A stretch of DNA of 64,000 nt from Oligoflexia bacterium (lineage in GTDB: Bacteria > Bdellovibrionota > Bacteriovoracia > Bacteriovoracales > Bacteriovoracaceae): assembly GCA_024229115.1 (NCBI GenBank), contig JAAEST010000114.1:86815-150814 (forward strand), in the 5' to 3' direction. Position numbers and translations under genes: made by a program. Position 1 is the first letter of the stretch; every line of letters begins with the position of its first letter. Shown here one piece after another: positions 1 through 7,634 of the stretch. Below the pieces are notes generated by a model that saw only the letters and a list, made by a program, of their open reading frames with translations, ran no database searches and was not told the DNA's origin.

Positions 1-14
1 CGAAATTTCGTAAC
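1..14. promoter_or_regulatory. Palindromic operator/UAS box 1 (cut by the window edge)
   Basis: CGAAATTTCGTAAC is the right part of a GTTACGAA-N2-TTCGTAAC palindrome whose first bases lie before the window. Its centre is about 100 bp from the next box. It is proposed as a distal binding site for the sigma-54 activator encoded at 314-1714. Confidence 0.55.
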
Positions 15-96
15 TCTTGAATATGTTTAAAAAAATTCTATTAAAACAACTACTTAATTTAAAAACAACCAAAATTTGTTTTATTTCCTTTTATAT

Positions 97-114
97 GTTA
101 CGAAACTTCGTAAC
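97..114. promoter_or_regulatory. Palindromic operator/UAS box 2
   Basis: Two perfect 8-bp arms, GTTACGAA and TTCGTAAC, are separated by AC. The box lies about 160 bp upstream of the sigma-54 promoter at 265-280, a normal distance for an enhancer-type activator site. The sequence is seen directly; the binding protein is inferred. Confidence 0.7.
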
Positions 115-185
115 ATTCTGACAACCCGTATCAAGCCTAGCTGTAACAAGTACTTGGGAAACATAAAAAGGGAAAGACTAAAAAT

Positions 186-203
186 GTTACGAAAGTTCGT
201 AAC
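186..203. promoter_or_regulatory. Palindromic operator/UAS box 3
   Basis: Perfect 8-bp arms GTTACGAA and TTCGTAAC are separated by AG. The centre lies about 70 bp before the -24 element at 265. The box is the same as those at 97-114 and 6,480-6,497, and is the best candidate for the proximal activator site of this promoter. Confidence 0.7.
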
Positions 204-264
204 TTAAGAATGAATAACAATGCTATGAGCCACCAAATATTAGTAGCTTAATCGATTAAAAAAC

Positions 265-280
265 TGGCACAGGCATTGCT
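265..280 (+). promoter_or_regulatory. Sigma-54 (-24/-12) promoter of the regulatory operon
   Basis: TGGCAC-N5-TTGCT matches the sigma-54 consensus, with GG and GC in the invariant positions and correct spacing. It lies 34 bases before the start codon at 314 and downstream of three GTTACGAA palindromes. Because the first gene it drives is itself a sigma-54 activator, positive autoregulation is likely. Confidence 0.75.
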
Positions 281-313
281 CTTACTGGTTTGTGATTTTT
301 GTGGAGGATCAAA

Positions 314-1714
314 ATGACTTTTAGGAATGTAATAGCAATTGATGACGATAGCCTCGCTGGTGAAGCCATTAAAATGGTTTTTAGCAAAAAAGGCATATCT
401 GTAGATTTCTTTGATTCACCAAAGAAAGCGATCCTTCGCATAAAGGAAAATCCAAGAAAATACAAAATGGCCATTGTAGATTTCCAAATGAAAGAAGAAA
501 GTGGCGATGAGGTCGTTAAGCAAATTAAAAAGATTAACGGAAGCATCTTAACTGTAGTTCTGTCTGGAGATGACTCACTAGAAACGATTAAGAAATGCCA
601 AGAAGTTGGAGCTGATAATTTCTACTCCAAAGATCATGCATTAGAAAACCTCGCTTTATTAAGTGAAGTTGCAAAAGACAAATATGCTTCTGAAAGTTCT
701 AAGGAAGCCAAAGAATTAAATGAGCAAAAAATTGAATCTATCCTCTCTTTAAAAGGTCGATCGAATGAGCTTGCAAGAGTTGCTGATCTTGTTAAAACAT
801 TTTCAAACACAGAAGAACCTGTATTGATTCAAGGTGCTTCAGGGACAGGTAAAGAAAGAATTGCAAAAGCAATCCATAACAACTCTAAAAGAAACAAAAA
901 ATCTTTTATTGCATTTAACTGTGGAGCTATACCTGAGAACCTTTTGGAAAGTGAATTATTTGGTCACGAAAAAGGTTCATTTACAGGTGCCACTAACGCT
1001 AAAGCAGGGAAGTTTCTAGCTGCTGATGGTGGAACAATATTCTTAGATGAAATTGGAGAAATGCCTCTGGACTTTCAAGTAAAGCTTTTAAGAGTTTTAC
1101 AGGAAAAAGAGGTCACTCCTGTTGGAAGTAATCGCTCTATGAAAGTTAATTTCAGAGTTGTTGCTGCAACAAACAGAAACTTGAAAGAAGAAGTTAGAAA
1201 TGGAAACTTCAGGGAAGACCTTTTTTATCGATTAAACATTTTGCCTATTGAAATCCCTGCTTTAGTAAAAAGAAGAGAAGATATTGTTTCTATTGCAAAT
1301 TATATTATTGATGAAAAAAACAAAGAAACTACTCAAGCCAAAAAACTGACGGAAGAAGCTCTTGGGATTATTAAATCATACGATTGGCCCGGAAATGTTA
1401 GACAGCTCGAAGCAGTTTTGAAAAGAACTTATGTACTCAACGGTGTTTCAATAAATGGAAAGGCTATAGAACAACAAATTGAATGCAATAAAGCAGAAAA
1501 TAGCTACAAACATGGCATTCAATCATGGTGTGATCTTGAGAACGAATTTTTAGAAAGACAAAGAGGACTATTAGAAGAGTCTCTAAAACTTTCTAAAGGA
1601 AATAAGAGAGATGCTGCCAAAATGCTTAATCTTAAATATACGACTTATGTATCAAAAAGATTGAAGTTTGGCTTGGACTCAAAAACAAAATCAACTAACA
1701 AGAGAACACAATAA
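314..1714 (+). CDS. Sigma-54-dependent response regulator (NtrC family)
   Basis: This 466-residue cytoplasmic transcription activator has three domains. The N-terminal receiver (about 1-120) has the acidic pocket IDDDS and a probable phospho-Asp in IVDFQM. The AAA+ domain (about 150-385) has Walker A GASGTGKE near 173 and a GSFTGA loop near 220, the element that contacts sigma-54. A Fis-type helix-turn-helix lies near 425-455. The ATG at 314 is preferred over the upstream in-frame TTG at 299 because GGAGG lies 6 bases before it. It heads a five-gene operon that ends with a histidine kinase, its likely partner. Its own promoter and the transfer-operon promoter are both sigma-54 type with the same upstream palindromes, so it probably controls both. 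Family assignment is firm; the targets are inferred. Confidence 0.92.
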   Translation: MTFRNVIAIDDDSLAGEAIKMVFSKKGISVDFFDSPKKAILRIKENPRKYKMAIVDFQMKEESGDEVVKQIKKINGSILTVVLSGDDSLETIKKCQEVGADNFYSKDHALENLALLSEVAKDKYASESSKEAKELNEQKIESILSLKGRSNELARVADLVKTFSNTEEPVLIQGASGTGKERIAKAIHNNSKRNKKSFIAFNCGAIPENLLESELFGHEKGSFTGATNAKAGKFLAADGGTIFLDEIGEMPLDFQVKLLRVLQEKEVTPVGSNRSMKVNFRVVAATNRNLKEEVRNGNFREDLFYRLNILPIEIPALVKRREDIVSIANYIIDEKNKETTQAKKLTEEALGIIKSYDWPGNVRQLEAVLKRTYVLNGVSINGKAIEQQIECNKAENSYKHGIQSWCDLENEFLERQRGLLEESLKLSKGNKRDAAKMLNLKYTTYVSKRLKFGLDSKTKSTNKRTQ

Positions 1715-1732
1715 AGGTGTTAGGAGGATAAT

Positions 1733-2200
1733 ATGAACAAAAAACTAGCGTTATTTCTTATTGCTTTAACTGCCACTTCTGGTGCTTACGCTCACGATTG
1801 TGAATGCGAGAAACAGAATAAAGATAATGAGAAAAAGGAAGAAAAAAGCGGTATCAGTATTAGAACTCAGAATTTAATCAGTAGCTTAGTAAAACGTGGG
1901 GCCTTAATATTTGATGATAATAATGGGAAAATTGACATTGATCTCACTAAGCTCACTATGCAAGAGTATCAAATGTATATTAAATCAAGTGAAACGGATG
2001 TTGATATCATTCATTCTAACATTTCACTGATCCCTGAGTTCTCGAAATATATAATTGAACAGAGATTGTTAAACACTGATGAGTTAATTCAATTAAATAG
2101 TAATCTATCAGAAGATGAAATAATGGATCGCATACTTTTGAATGTATCCCCAAGCTTTGGCAGAGATTTTGCAACCTTTAACGACAATTCATTTGCTTAA
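1733..2200 (+). CDS. Small exported protein of the sensing operon
   Basis: A 155-residue protein with a clear Sec signal peptide (about 1-20, ending GAYA) followed by a short His/Asp/Cys patch (HDCECE), a Lys/Glu-rich linker and a mostly helical acidic domain with a Ser/Asn/Phe-rich C-terminus. I do not recognise the family. GGAGG precedes the ATG. It lies between the sigma-54 regulator and the solute-binding protein in one operon with 14-18 base gaps. It could be a periplasmic partner of the sensor, or a precursor of a peptide signal modified by the HExxH protein encoded at 3,693. Both roles are inference; only the export signal and operon position are seen. Confidence 0.75.
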   Translation: MNKKLALFLIALTATSGAYAHDCECEKQNKDNEKKEEKSGISIRTQNLISSLVKRGALIFDDNNGKIDIDLTKLTMQEYQMYIKSSETDVDIIHSNISLIPEFSKYIIEQRLLNTDELIQLNSNLSEDEIMDRILLNVSPSFGRDFATFNDNSFA

Positions 2201-2214
2201 TAAAGGAGAACTTA

Positions 2215-3696
2215 ATGCATCTATTTTTGGGGGTAATACTTATGATAAGTGCAACATTTAGCGCAAACGCTTCAACGGCTTTAAATGTTATTGTTGGAGA
2301 CAATGGTAAAAAACCATTTCTTCCGACAAGTCCTGTTCAAAGCTTAATGACTATTCAATCTGCTGTATTGGGACAACTTATATATACTGAATCCTCATTT
2401 GATCTTAAACCTGGTCTACTTGAATCCTACAAGTGGAACTATAATGATCAGTCTTATGAGCTTACTTTAAGAAAGAACTTGAAGTTTCACAACAATAGAA
2501 AAGTTACCTCGAAAGATTTGGAGTTTTCTATACTAAGGGGATTCTTTACTCCAAAAGGCTCGTGGTTCAAGTCATTTTTCAATAATATTGAAGGTATTGA
2601 TACATTAAAAGGCAAAAATCAATTTAAAAGTGGTATGGTTACAGGAGTAAAAATTATTGATGATTTAAGAATTAAGGTCAAACTTAAGCGTCCTAATCCA
2701 TCATTCCTACATTCAATTGCTAGAACAACATTTTCATTAGTCCCAATCGAAGAGATGAACTCTGATTATGACTCTTGGAAGAGGTTTCCTGTTGGTTGCG
2801 GAAATTATAAAGTTACCAAAGTAGATTCAGAAAACAATGTTCATCTTTCCTATGTTGGAACTAACAATGACGTTGCAAAGAACATAATCTTGTCACCTAA
2901 CGGGATAAAGGATGACTCAGATGTAATCTTAACAAGTCCGTCCAAGAACAATAACATAGACTTGTTTCACTCAAAAAATGCTGCACGAGTGACTAGCATA
3001 TACTTTAATTATAAAAATAAACTTGCCCAAAATTCCAATTTCAGAAAGGCACTAGACCTTCTTATTGACAGAAGCAAGCTAACTAAAGGCGTTGATGCGT
3101 ATAAGCCAACGAATGAATACCTTGCATCTCATTTTTGGGGAAGAATAGAAAAGTATGACAATCAAGACGTTGCATACGCAAAAAGATTATTAAATTCTGT
3201 GCAGGGACTTGATCTTAATGTGACTTATAAGATTCCCGTGTTTAATAGTTTTTTCGGCAATGCTCAGCTAGGAAAATACCTTAATGAATTGGAAGGTCAA
3301 TTCCTACAAGCAGGATTAAAAATACAGTTTTACGATACAGACAAGAAATTTATTTCTTCTGATGATAAGGAGTCTCTATTCAAAATACTTTCAATGGGTG
3401 CAGATGTTGTTGATCCGACTGTTCTATTTTCACTAGTTAGAAGCCCATTTAAGCAGCACTTTCCTGAAAGTGATGAAGCCTATTTTGACCTTCTTGTTAA
3501 AGCTGAGTCTGCCCACTCACTAGATCAAAGAGTTATTGCGTTAAAAGCACTATCTAAGCACATGTATGAGAACAGATATGTTGTTCCCTTGTTCGAGAGG
3601 AAATCAGCTATTGGAATAAATAAATCCAAGATAAAAAACTTGGGCGAACAAAATGGTGGCATAGCATTTTACCTTGATAGGATTACTATTCAATGA
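2215..3696 (+). CDS. Peptide-type extracellular solute-binding protein (SBP family 5)
   Basis: This 493-residue protein has a signal peptide (about 1-19) and the full layout of family 5 solute-binding proteins, which bind oligopeptides, nickel or opines in the periplasm. Typical segments are the early VLGQLIYTES region, the YELTLRKNLKFHN strand, and TSKDLEFSILRGF. No ABC permease or ATPase gene is nearby; instead the gene is followed by an HExxH enzyme and a membrane histidine kinase. It therefore probably acts as a periplasmic receptor feeding the kinase and not as a transport component. AGGAG precedes the ATG, and its last codons overlap the next gene (ATGA). The family is clear; the ligand is unknown. 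Confidence 0.88.
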   Translation: MHLFLGVILMISATFSANASTALNVIVGDNGKKPFLPTSPVQSLMTIQSAVLGQLIYTESSFDLKPGLLESYKWNYNDQSYELTLRKNLKFHNNRKVTSKDLEFSILRGFFTPKGSWFKSFFNNIEGIDTLKGKNQFKSGMVTGVKIIDDLRIKVKLKRPNPSFLHSIARTTFSLVPIEEMNSDYDSWKRFPVGCGNYKVTKVDSENNVHLSYVGTNNDVAKNIILSPNGIKDDSDVILTSPSKNNNIDLFHSKNAARVTSIYFNYKNKLAQNSNFRKALDLLIDRSKLTKGVDAYKPTNEYLASHFWGRIEKYDNQDVAYAKRLLNSVQGLDLNVTYKIPVFNSFFGNAQLGKYLNELEGQFLQAGLKIQFYDTDKKFISSDDKESLFKILSMGADVVDPTVLFSLVRSPFKQHFPESDEAYFDLLVKAESAHSLDQRVIALKALSKHMYENRYVVPLFERKSAIGINKSKIKNLGEQNGGIAFYLDRITIQ

Positions 3697-4553
3697 ATCA
3701 ATGGATTACTGGAACTACAGGCACGAAGAGAATCACACTTTTAAACGAAAAGTTTGAAAGTGTTTGCCTTGCACGAATCAGTAATGAGAAATCTGCTAAT
3801 TTTTCAGTTTATACACCTTTCATGTCGCTGGGTGAAGGACGAGAAAATCTTCCTAGTTTACTTCTTGAGGAAAGAACTCTTCTTGTAAAAGACAATGAAT
3901 ACCTACAATATTTACGTGCTTTCTATACACCACCTGCAAACAGACTAATTGATAATAGAAATACTGTAGAATTTGGCTTTGAAAAGAAAAAGGAAGATAT
4001 TTTTAACTCTGCTTTAGAGCTTTTTAATTCTAGCAATTCATTTGTGGTCAATGTTTTTAGCTCTATTGTTAGAAATATTATTCCAATGAAAACGATTGAA
4101 AGCGAGGTTAGAAAAGAAGGTGTTGGAAATAGCAATCGTGAATCTATAGGTGCTTTATATCTAAGCGCACCCTCTGCTGAACCAAGGCATTTACAATTAG
4201 CAATTAACGTCGCTCACGAAGTTGGACATCAGGCATTGATGTTGTATCAAACATCTGATTCGATAATTCATCCTTCCGAATTAACAAAAAATGTATATTC
4301 TGCTGTACGAAGAACAGATAGACCCGCAATTCAGTCCTTTCATGCTTTGGTTGCCCTTGTTTATATGTATGACTTTGTTGATTCTATAGAATTAGGTAAA
4401 TTAAGTGATTTTGAAAAAGGTTTCGTTGAAACACAGAAATTAAAATACAAAACATGGCTAAAGGATAATATTTCAGATTTTAAGGAGATCAATTTTACCG
4501 ATATTGGAAAAATGATCTATGATGAATTGTTTGATTATATAGAGAGCATATAG
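3693..4553 (+). CDS. HExxH-motif enzyme, resembling peptide beta-hydroxylase-type RiPP enzymes
   Basis: A 286-residue protein with no signal peptide, so probably cytoplasmic. HEVGH (about 175-179) is followed about 35 residues later by an Arg-rich stretch with RTDRPAIQSFHA, putting a third His near 217. From memory, HExxH followed by R..RP and a downstream His is the layout of the mod_HExxH family, iron/alpha-ketoglutarate peptide hydroxylases that modify ribosomal peptides; a simple zinc metalloprotease is the alternative. It overlaps the solute-binding protein gene by an ATGA and is followed by the kinase, so the three are probably made together. Seen: the motif and operon. Inferred: the reaction and substrate. 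Confidence 0.6.
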   Translation: MNQWITGTTGTKRITLLNEKFESVCLARISNEKSANFSVYTPFMSLGEGRENLPSLLLEERTLLVKDNEYLQYLRAFYTPPANRLIDNRNTVEFGFEKKKEDIFNSALELFNSSNSFVVNVFSSIVRNIIPMKTIESEVRKEGVGNSNRESIGALYLSAPSAEPRHLQLAINVAHEVGHQALMLYQTSDSIIHPSELTKNVYSAVRRTDRPAIQSFHALVALVYMYDFVDSIELGKLSDFEKGFVETQKLKYKTWLKDNISDFKEINFTDIGKMIYDELFDYIESI

Positions 4554-4555
4554 AT

Positions 4556-6343
4556 ATGAAAGAAACATCTATTGTTGATTATGCACAACAAACAGCAAAT
4601 AGACTTGCTCTAAGGTTTAGAGCTATTGGTCTATTGATTGGGCTTGTGCTGGCAATAGTTTACTCCGTTTACCATCATTTTTCTGTAGCAGATACAGTTC
4701 TCAATGTTGCGAAAACCAATTTGGCACAATCAATCCAAATTGGAGGAACATATTACCAAGCAAGACTAGCAAGTAGTATGATTAAAACTGATGTATTTGA
4801 ACATGTTTGGATATTTGATTCCAATAAAGAGCTTATAATTCGTGAAGGAAATAATGTTGATAACATCTCTCCTAAGTCACTCTGGGAAAGACGTTTTTAC
4901 ACTAAAGACTTTTGGCCTTATGCGCTCATTAAAAGCAAAGTAAGCTATCATGGAGAGCACACAGGAACGCTTTTTGTTTCCTACAGGCTTCCTCTAATTA
5001 AGTCTTTTGTTATTTTAACATTGATTACTGCAATTTTTTTAATGCTTTCGTATTATATAAAGACTCGCATACTTAATATGGGCCAAAATATCGCAAGTCC
5101 AGTTTTTGCTTTTATGACTACTCTTGAAGAAAGTTTAAGGGACAATAAGTTTGCAAATAAAAAGAAAGGCCGATCTTTTAAAGAGTTGGTTAAATTTGAA
5201 ACATGGTTAAGAGATTTCTTTATCCAAGCAAAAAAATCAGAAAAAGTAGCAAGAAAAGCATTAGCTGATGCTCAAACAGCAAAAATTGCATCTCAGGTGC
5301 GTCACGATATTCAAGGCGCATTAATGATAGCTAACTCAGCTCTTAATAATATAAATGAGCATAATGATGAAGTTAGAATACTTAAAGCTTCGTTAGATAG
5401 AGTAAAATCAACGATTCAGGACATTCCTAAGATTGCTAATCTTGATGACAAAGACATTGAAGGAATTGTTGAACTTCAAGAAAACAAAAATGATGAAGAA
5501 TCATTAGAGAATTGTCATTTACTTTCAATAGTAACTCAAGTTGTATCCGACCTTTCATTGACGAATAATAATATCTCCTTCAATTATGAGCTATCTAATG
5601 AGTCAGAAAAGGCATATATAAAAACTAATTATAAAAGATTTGAGAGAGTTTTGTTTAATCTCTACAAAAACGCAGTTGAAGCAATTGATAGCAATGGCAC
5701 AATTACAACTAAGGTTAGTCTCAATGATGAATCAGTTCTTCTTGAAATTGAAGACAGTGGCAAAGGAATCCCTGACAACATTCTTAAAAAGTTAGGTCAA
5801 AAAGGAATTTCATACGGAAAAGCACATGGCACTGGCCTCGGTGTATATGATGCTTTTGAACAATTTGATAAATGGGTTGCTGGAATAGATTATTCTACTT
5901 TGGAGGGAAAAGGAACGACTGTGACAATGAGATTTGATGCCGTTGAGGAGAATCCTTTATTCCCGTCTGAGATTCTTATAGCTGAGAATAGTACCGTTGT
6001 GATTTTAGACGATGATCCCTCTGTGCATGAGTCTTGGAAGCAACGATTTAAAGAGTTAAGTAATGATGGTGTTACTTATAAATATTTTGAATCTCCAGAA
6101 TTAGCAAAAATAGAAATTAATAGCCTTAAAAATAACAATCGCGAATTTTTATTTCTTGGAGACTACGATTTAAGAAACAAATCTATAGATGGAATTAAAT
6201 TTATTAGAGAAAATGACTTAAGTGAATACTCTATACTTGTCACCTCTAGTATAGATAGTGTTTTAGATGACTGTCGTAAACTTGAAATCCCCGTCATTTC
6301 AAAATCAATTCAAAGTACCATTGATATTCACACGATACGATAA
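4556..6343 (+). CDS. Membrane hybrid histidine kinase
   Basis: A 595-residue sensor kinase. Transmembrane segments at about 21-41 and 150-168 enclose a roughly 110-residue periplasmic domain that could dock the solute-binding protein. The cytoplasmic part has an H-box around His250 (VRHDIQGALM), an N-box (NLYKNAVEAID), G boxes DSGKGIP and GTGLGVY, and a C-terminal receiver starting LDDDPSVHESW near 481 with a candidate acceptor in GDYDL. It is the last gene of the operon, two bases after the HExxH gene, and a terminator follows at 6,367. It is the probable partner of the sigma-54 regulator at 314, possibly through the attached receiver. Confidence 0.9.
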   Translation: MKETSIVDYAQQTANRLALRFRAIGLLIGLVLAIVYSVYHHFSVADTVLNVAKTNLAQSIQIGGTYYQARLASSMIKTDVFEHVWIFDSNKELIIREGNNVDNISPKSLWERRFYTKDFWPYALIKSKVSYHGEHTGTLFVSYRLPLIKSFVILTLITAIFLMLSYYIKTRILNMGQNIASPVFAFMTTLEESLRDNKFANKKKGRSFKELVKFETWLRDFFIQAKKSEKVARKALADAQTAKIASQVRHDIQGALMIANSALNNINEHNDEVRILKASLDRVKSTIQDIPKIANLDDKDIEGIVELQENKNDEESLENCHLLSIVTQVVSDLSLTNNNISFNYELSNESEKAYIKTNYKRFERVLFNLYKNAVEAIDSNGTITTKVSLNDESVLLEIEDSGKGIPDNILKKLGQKGISYGKAHGTGLGVYDAFEQFDKWVAGIDYSTLEGKGTTVTMRFDAVEENPLFPSEILIAENSTVVILDDDPSVHESWKQRFKELSNDGVTYKYFESPELAKIEINSLKNNNREFLFLGDYDLRNKSIDGIKFIRENDLSEYSILVTSSIDSVLDDCRKLEIPVISKSIQSTIDIHTIR

Positions 6344-6366
6344 GATTAAATATTTATTACCGTGGC

Positions 6367-6392
6367 AAAGCTTCCAGTAGGAAGCTTTTTTT
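6367..6392 (+). terminator. Rho-independent terminator of the regulatory operon
   Basis: A 9-bp stem, AAAGCTTCC / GGAAGCTTT, with an AGTA loop is followed by a T run. It lies 24 bases after the kinase stop codon and separates the regulatory operon from the operators of the transfer operon. Confidence 0.88.
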
Positions 6393-6407
6393 GTATCTTC
6401 TTTTAGA

Positions 6408-6442
6408 GTTACGAAACATGAAAAATTACGAAACTTCGTAAT
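6408..6442. promoter_or_regulatory. Operator/UAS box 4 with adjoining half-site
   Basis: A half-site GTTACGAA at 6,408-6,415 is followed by the palindrome ATTACGAA-AC-TTCGTAAT at 6,425-6,442 and a trailing TTGTAAC. This is the same core as the boxes before 314. The centre lies about 145 bp upstream of the sigma-54 promoter at 6,579. Confidence 0.68.
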
Positions 6443-6479
6443 TTTGTAACTGATCGAAATAAAAAGACTTTTTCTTAGT

Positions 6480-6497
6480 GTTACGAAGCTTCGTAAT
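6480..6497. promoter_or_regulatory. Operator/UAS box 5
   Basis: GTTACGAA-GC-TTCGTAAT is centred about 90 bp upstream of the -24 element at 6,579 and 55 bp from the preceding palindrome, a good spacing for cooperative activator dimers. Confidence 0.68.
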
Positions 6498-6578
6498 ATT
6501 TGCTGTTTTTCAAATAAATTCAGTCTTCTGTTACCCAATCATTTTAACAACTTACAGACTTGGCACAGTTGGCATTCT

Positions 6579-6594
6579 TGGCACCATTCTCGCT
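6579..6594 (+). promoter_or_regulatory. Sigma-54 promoter of the transfer operon
   Basis: TGGCAC-N5-TCGCT has GG and GC at correct sigma-54 spacing, with one mismatch to TTGC in the -12 element. It lies about 40 bp before the first small gene at 6,634, downstream of two GTTACGAA palindromes. The upstream TGGCAC at 6,561 lacks a GC at the right distance. Confidence 0.65.
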
Positions 6595-6633
6595 TTATAG
6601 ATAAGTGACTGACGAATTAAAGGGGGTCATTAA

Positions 6634-6789
6634 ATGAAGATATTAAAAAAATTAAAAGAACTATTGAAAAACATTTTTAACAACGAAGGAGGATACAACC
6701 AACTTTTAGACAAGAACAGTATTGAATACAGAAAACATGAAATGCTTTTAAAGCATTATCACCAGTACCCATTAACAATTTTTAACTAA
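6634..6789 (+). CDS. Small basic protein, first gene of the transfer operon
   Basis: A 51-residue reading frame starting at ATG 6,634 after a GGGGG ribosome site and ending 10 bases before the next start. The N-terminus is a Lys/Leu-rich amphipathic helix (MKILKKLKELLKNIF), followed by a polar, His/Tyr-containing tail. There is no cleavable signal peptide. No family is recognised. It is the first gene after the sigma-54 promoter, so it could be a small regulator or a membrane-peripheral factor of transfer; this is guesswork beyond the ribosome site and operon position. Confidence 0.55.
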   Translation: MKILKKLKELLKNIFNNEGGYNQLLDKNSIEYRKHEMLLKHYHQYPLTIFN

Positions 6790-6799
6790 GGAAAAAGAA

Positions 6800-7087
6800 A
6801 TGAAAAAAACAATTATCGGACTATTACTACTATCAACTACAAGTGCATTTGCGTTTGGAGTTAATTTAGAAGAACAAGGAATTATGAGCGTAGATGAGCT
6901 TGTTGAAATTGGCGCAGAGCATGTTCAATGTGCTCAAACAGAACCTCGATGCGTCCTTATGGGAACAAGTTACGGAATCCAGTATCCGGGCCAGAAAATC
7001 AATGAGGTTGTTCTAACATCGGCCTCAACAGGCTCTTATGCAGCCTCACAACTAAATAAGTTAAAGCAGAACGGACTTTGTAAGTAA
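6800..7087 (+). CDS. Small exported protein
   Basis: A 95-residue protein with a Sec signal peptide (about 1-19, ending AFAFG), an acidic helical stretch and three Cys residues (two around QTEPRC and one at the C-terminus). Its family is unknown. It lies 10 bases after the 51-residue gene and is followed by further small genes, all apparently read from the sigma-54 promoter at 6,579. Two closely spaced Cys would allow a disulfide in the periplasm, where the thioredoxin-like protein of this operon is also exported. A periplasmic accessory of the transfer machine is plausible but not shown. Confidence 0.7.
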   Translation: MKKTIIGLLLLSTTSAFAFGVNLEEQGIMSVDELVEIGAEHVQCAQTEPRCVLMGTSYGIQYPGQKINEVVLTSASTGSYAASQLNKLKQNGLCK

Positions 7088-7105
7088 TTTAAGGAGGATT
7101 AAACA

Positions 7106-7249
7106 ATGACAAAGAAATATTTAGAAAATTTAAAAAGACTTTTTCGTGAATGGTACGGGTCTTTGTCAGTAGAAGAACTCGCATCAAACCACGAACTTGT
7201 AAAACTAATTCAAAGAATTGAGTCGCGCCTAATCAGCGCGACTTCTTAA
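7106..7249 (+). CDS. Small cytoplasmic protein
   Basis: A 47-residue frame preceded by a strong AAGGAGG site; it appears as one alpha-helical, charged protein (MTKKYLENLKRLFREWYGSL...). No signal peptide and no recognised domain. The end of the gene contains a perfect 8-bp hairpin (7,221-7,243) that may affect downstream expression. The evidence for coding is the ribosome site, the tight spacing to neighbours and the absence of a competing frame. Confidence 0.6.
   Translation: MTKKYLENLKRLFREWYGSLSVEELASNHELVKLIQRIESRLISATS
7221..7243 (+). other. GC-rich hairpin at the end of a small gene
   Basis: AGTCGCGC and GCGCGACT form a perfect 8-bp stem around a 7-base loop in otherwise AT-rich DNA. 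No U tract follows, so it is not a classical terminator. It may stabilise or attenuate the message between the small genes and the downstream transfer genes. Confidence 0.5.
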
Positions 7250-7258
7250 GAGGATACG

Positions 7259-7471
7259 ATGAACCTAAAAGGAATAAGGGACGACATTATCATTAGAGAA
7301 GCCATTGAAAGACTACTTGATAGAGTAAAGGCAAAAACAGGAATCAGGCTTAAGTTTGGAAATTTCACCCTAAATATGCACGAAGGAAAGTGTGTGAATA
7401 TTGAATTTAACTTAAAAGACAGATGCTTTGCTGCAAAATCAGCAAATCTTCATGGAGGTAAAAATGGATAA
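7259..7471 (+). CDS. Small protein of unknown function
   Basis: A 70-residue protein with an AGGA site 5 bases before its ATG. The N-terminal half looks helical (IREAIERLLDRVKAKTG) and the rest looks like a small beta sheet (RLKFGNFTLNMHEGKCVNIEFNL). There is no signal peptide. Its stop overlaps the start of the next small gene, suggesting translational coupling. No family recognised. Confidence 0.6.
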   Translation: MNLKGIRDDIIIREAIERLLDRVKAKTGIRLKFGNFTLNMHEGKCVNIEFNLKDRCFAAKSANLHGGKNG

Positions 7472-7634
7472 TGTACTTAGAAATGACTTGGCACTTTTGT
7501 TCCAGCTAGTTAGCGAAAAGGAAAAAAAGAGAAATCACGGTTTAAAATTCAAGACAAAGAAAATCGTAGATACGTTTTTAAAGTTGAACGGTTTAAACAA
7601 TAAAAAAGGTAAAAATAAAAATGAAAAGCAATAA
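7464..7634 (+). CDS. Small Lys-rich protein
   Basis: A 56-residue protein starting at ATG 7,464, which has GGAGG 6 bases upstream. It overlaps the previous gene by 8 bases and the coupling-protein gene by 14 bases. The composition is strongly basic with a helical Leu-rich start and a Lys/Asn tail. No domain recognised. The tight overlaps argue that it is translated as part of the transfer operon. Confidence 0.55.
   Translation: MDNVLRNDLALLFQLVSEKEKKRNHGLKFKTKKIVDTFLKLNGLNNKKGKNKNEKQ

Noticed and set aside
256..546. Minus-strand ORF over the regulator start
   Set aside because: Shadow frame: no ribosome site and composition of a reverse-strand echo of the regulator gene.
1..6497. Repeated GTTACGAA units as a CRISPR array
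   Set aside because: Units are palindromic, irregularly spaced (55-100 bp) and lie beside sigma-54 promoters on both sides of an operon, with no spacer-repeat rhythm or cas genes.
6561..6576. TGGCAC at 6,561 as the sigma-54 -24 element
   Set aside because: No GC falls at the required distance for the -12 element; the TGGCAC at 6,579 does have it.
7221..7243. Rho-independent terminator inside the transfer operon
   Set aside because: The stem is strong but no T run follows, and tightly spaced genes continue downstream.
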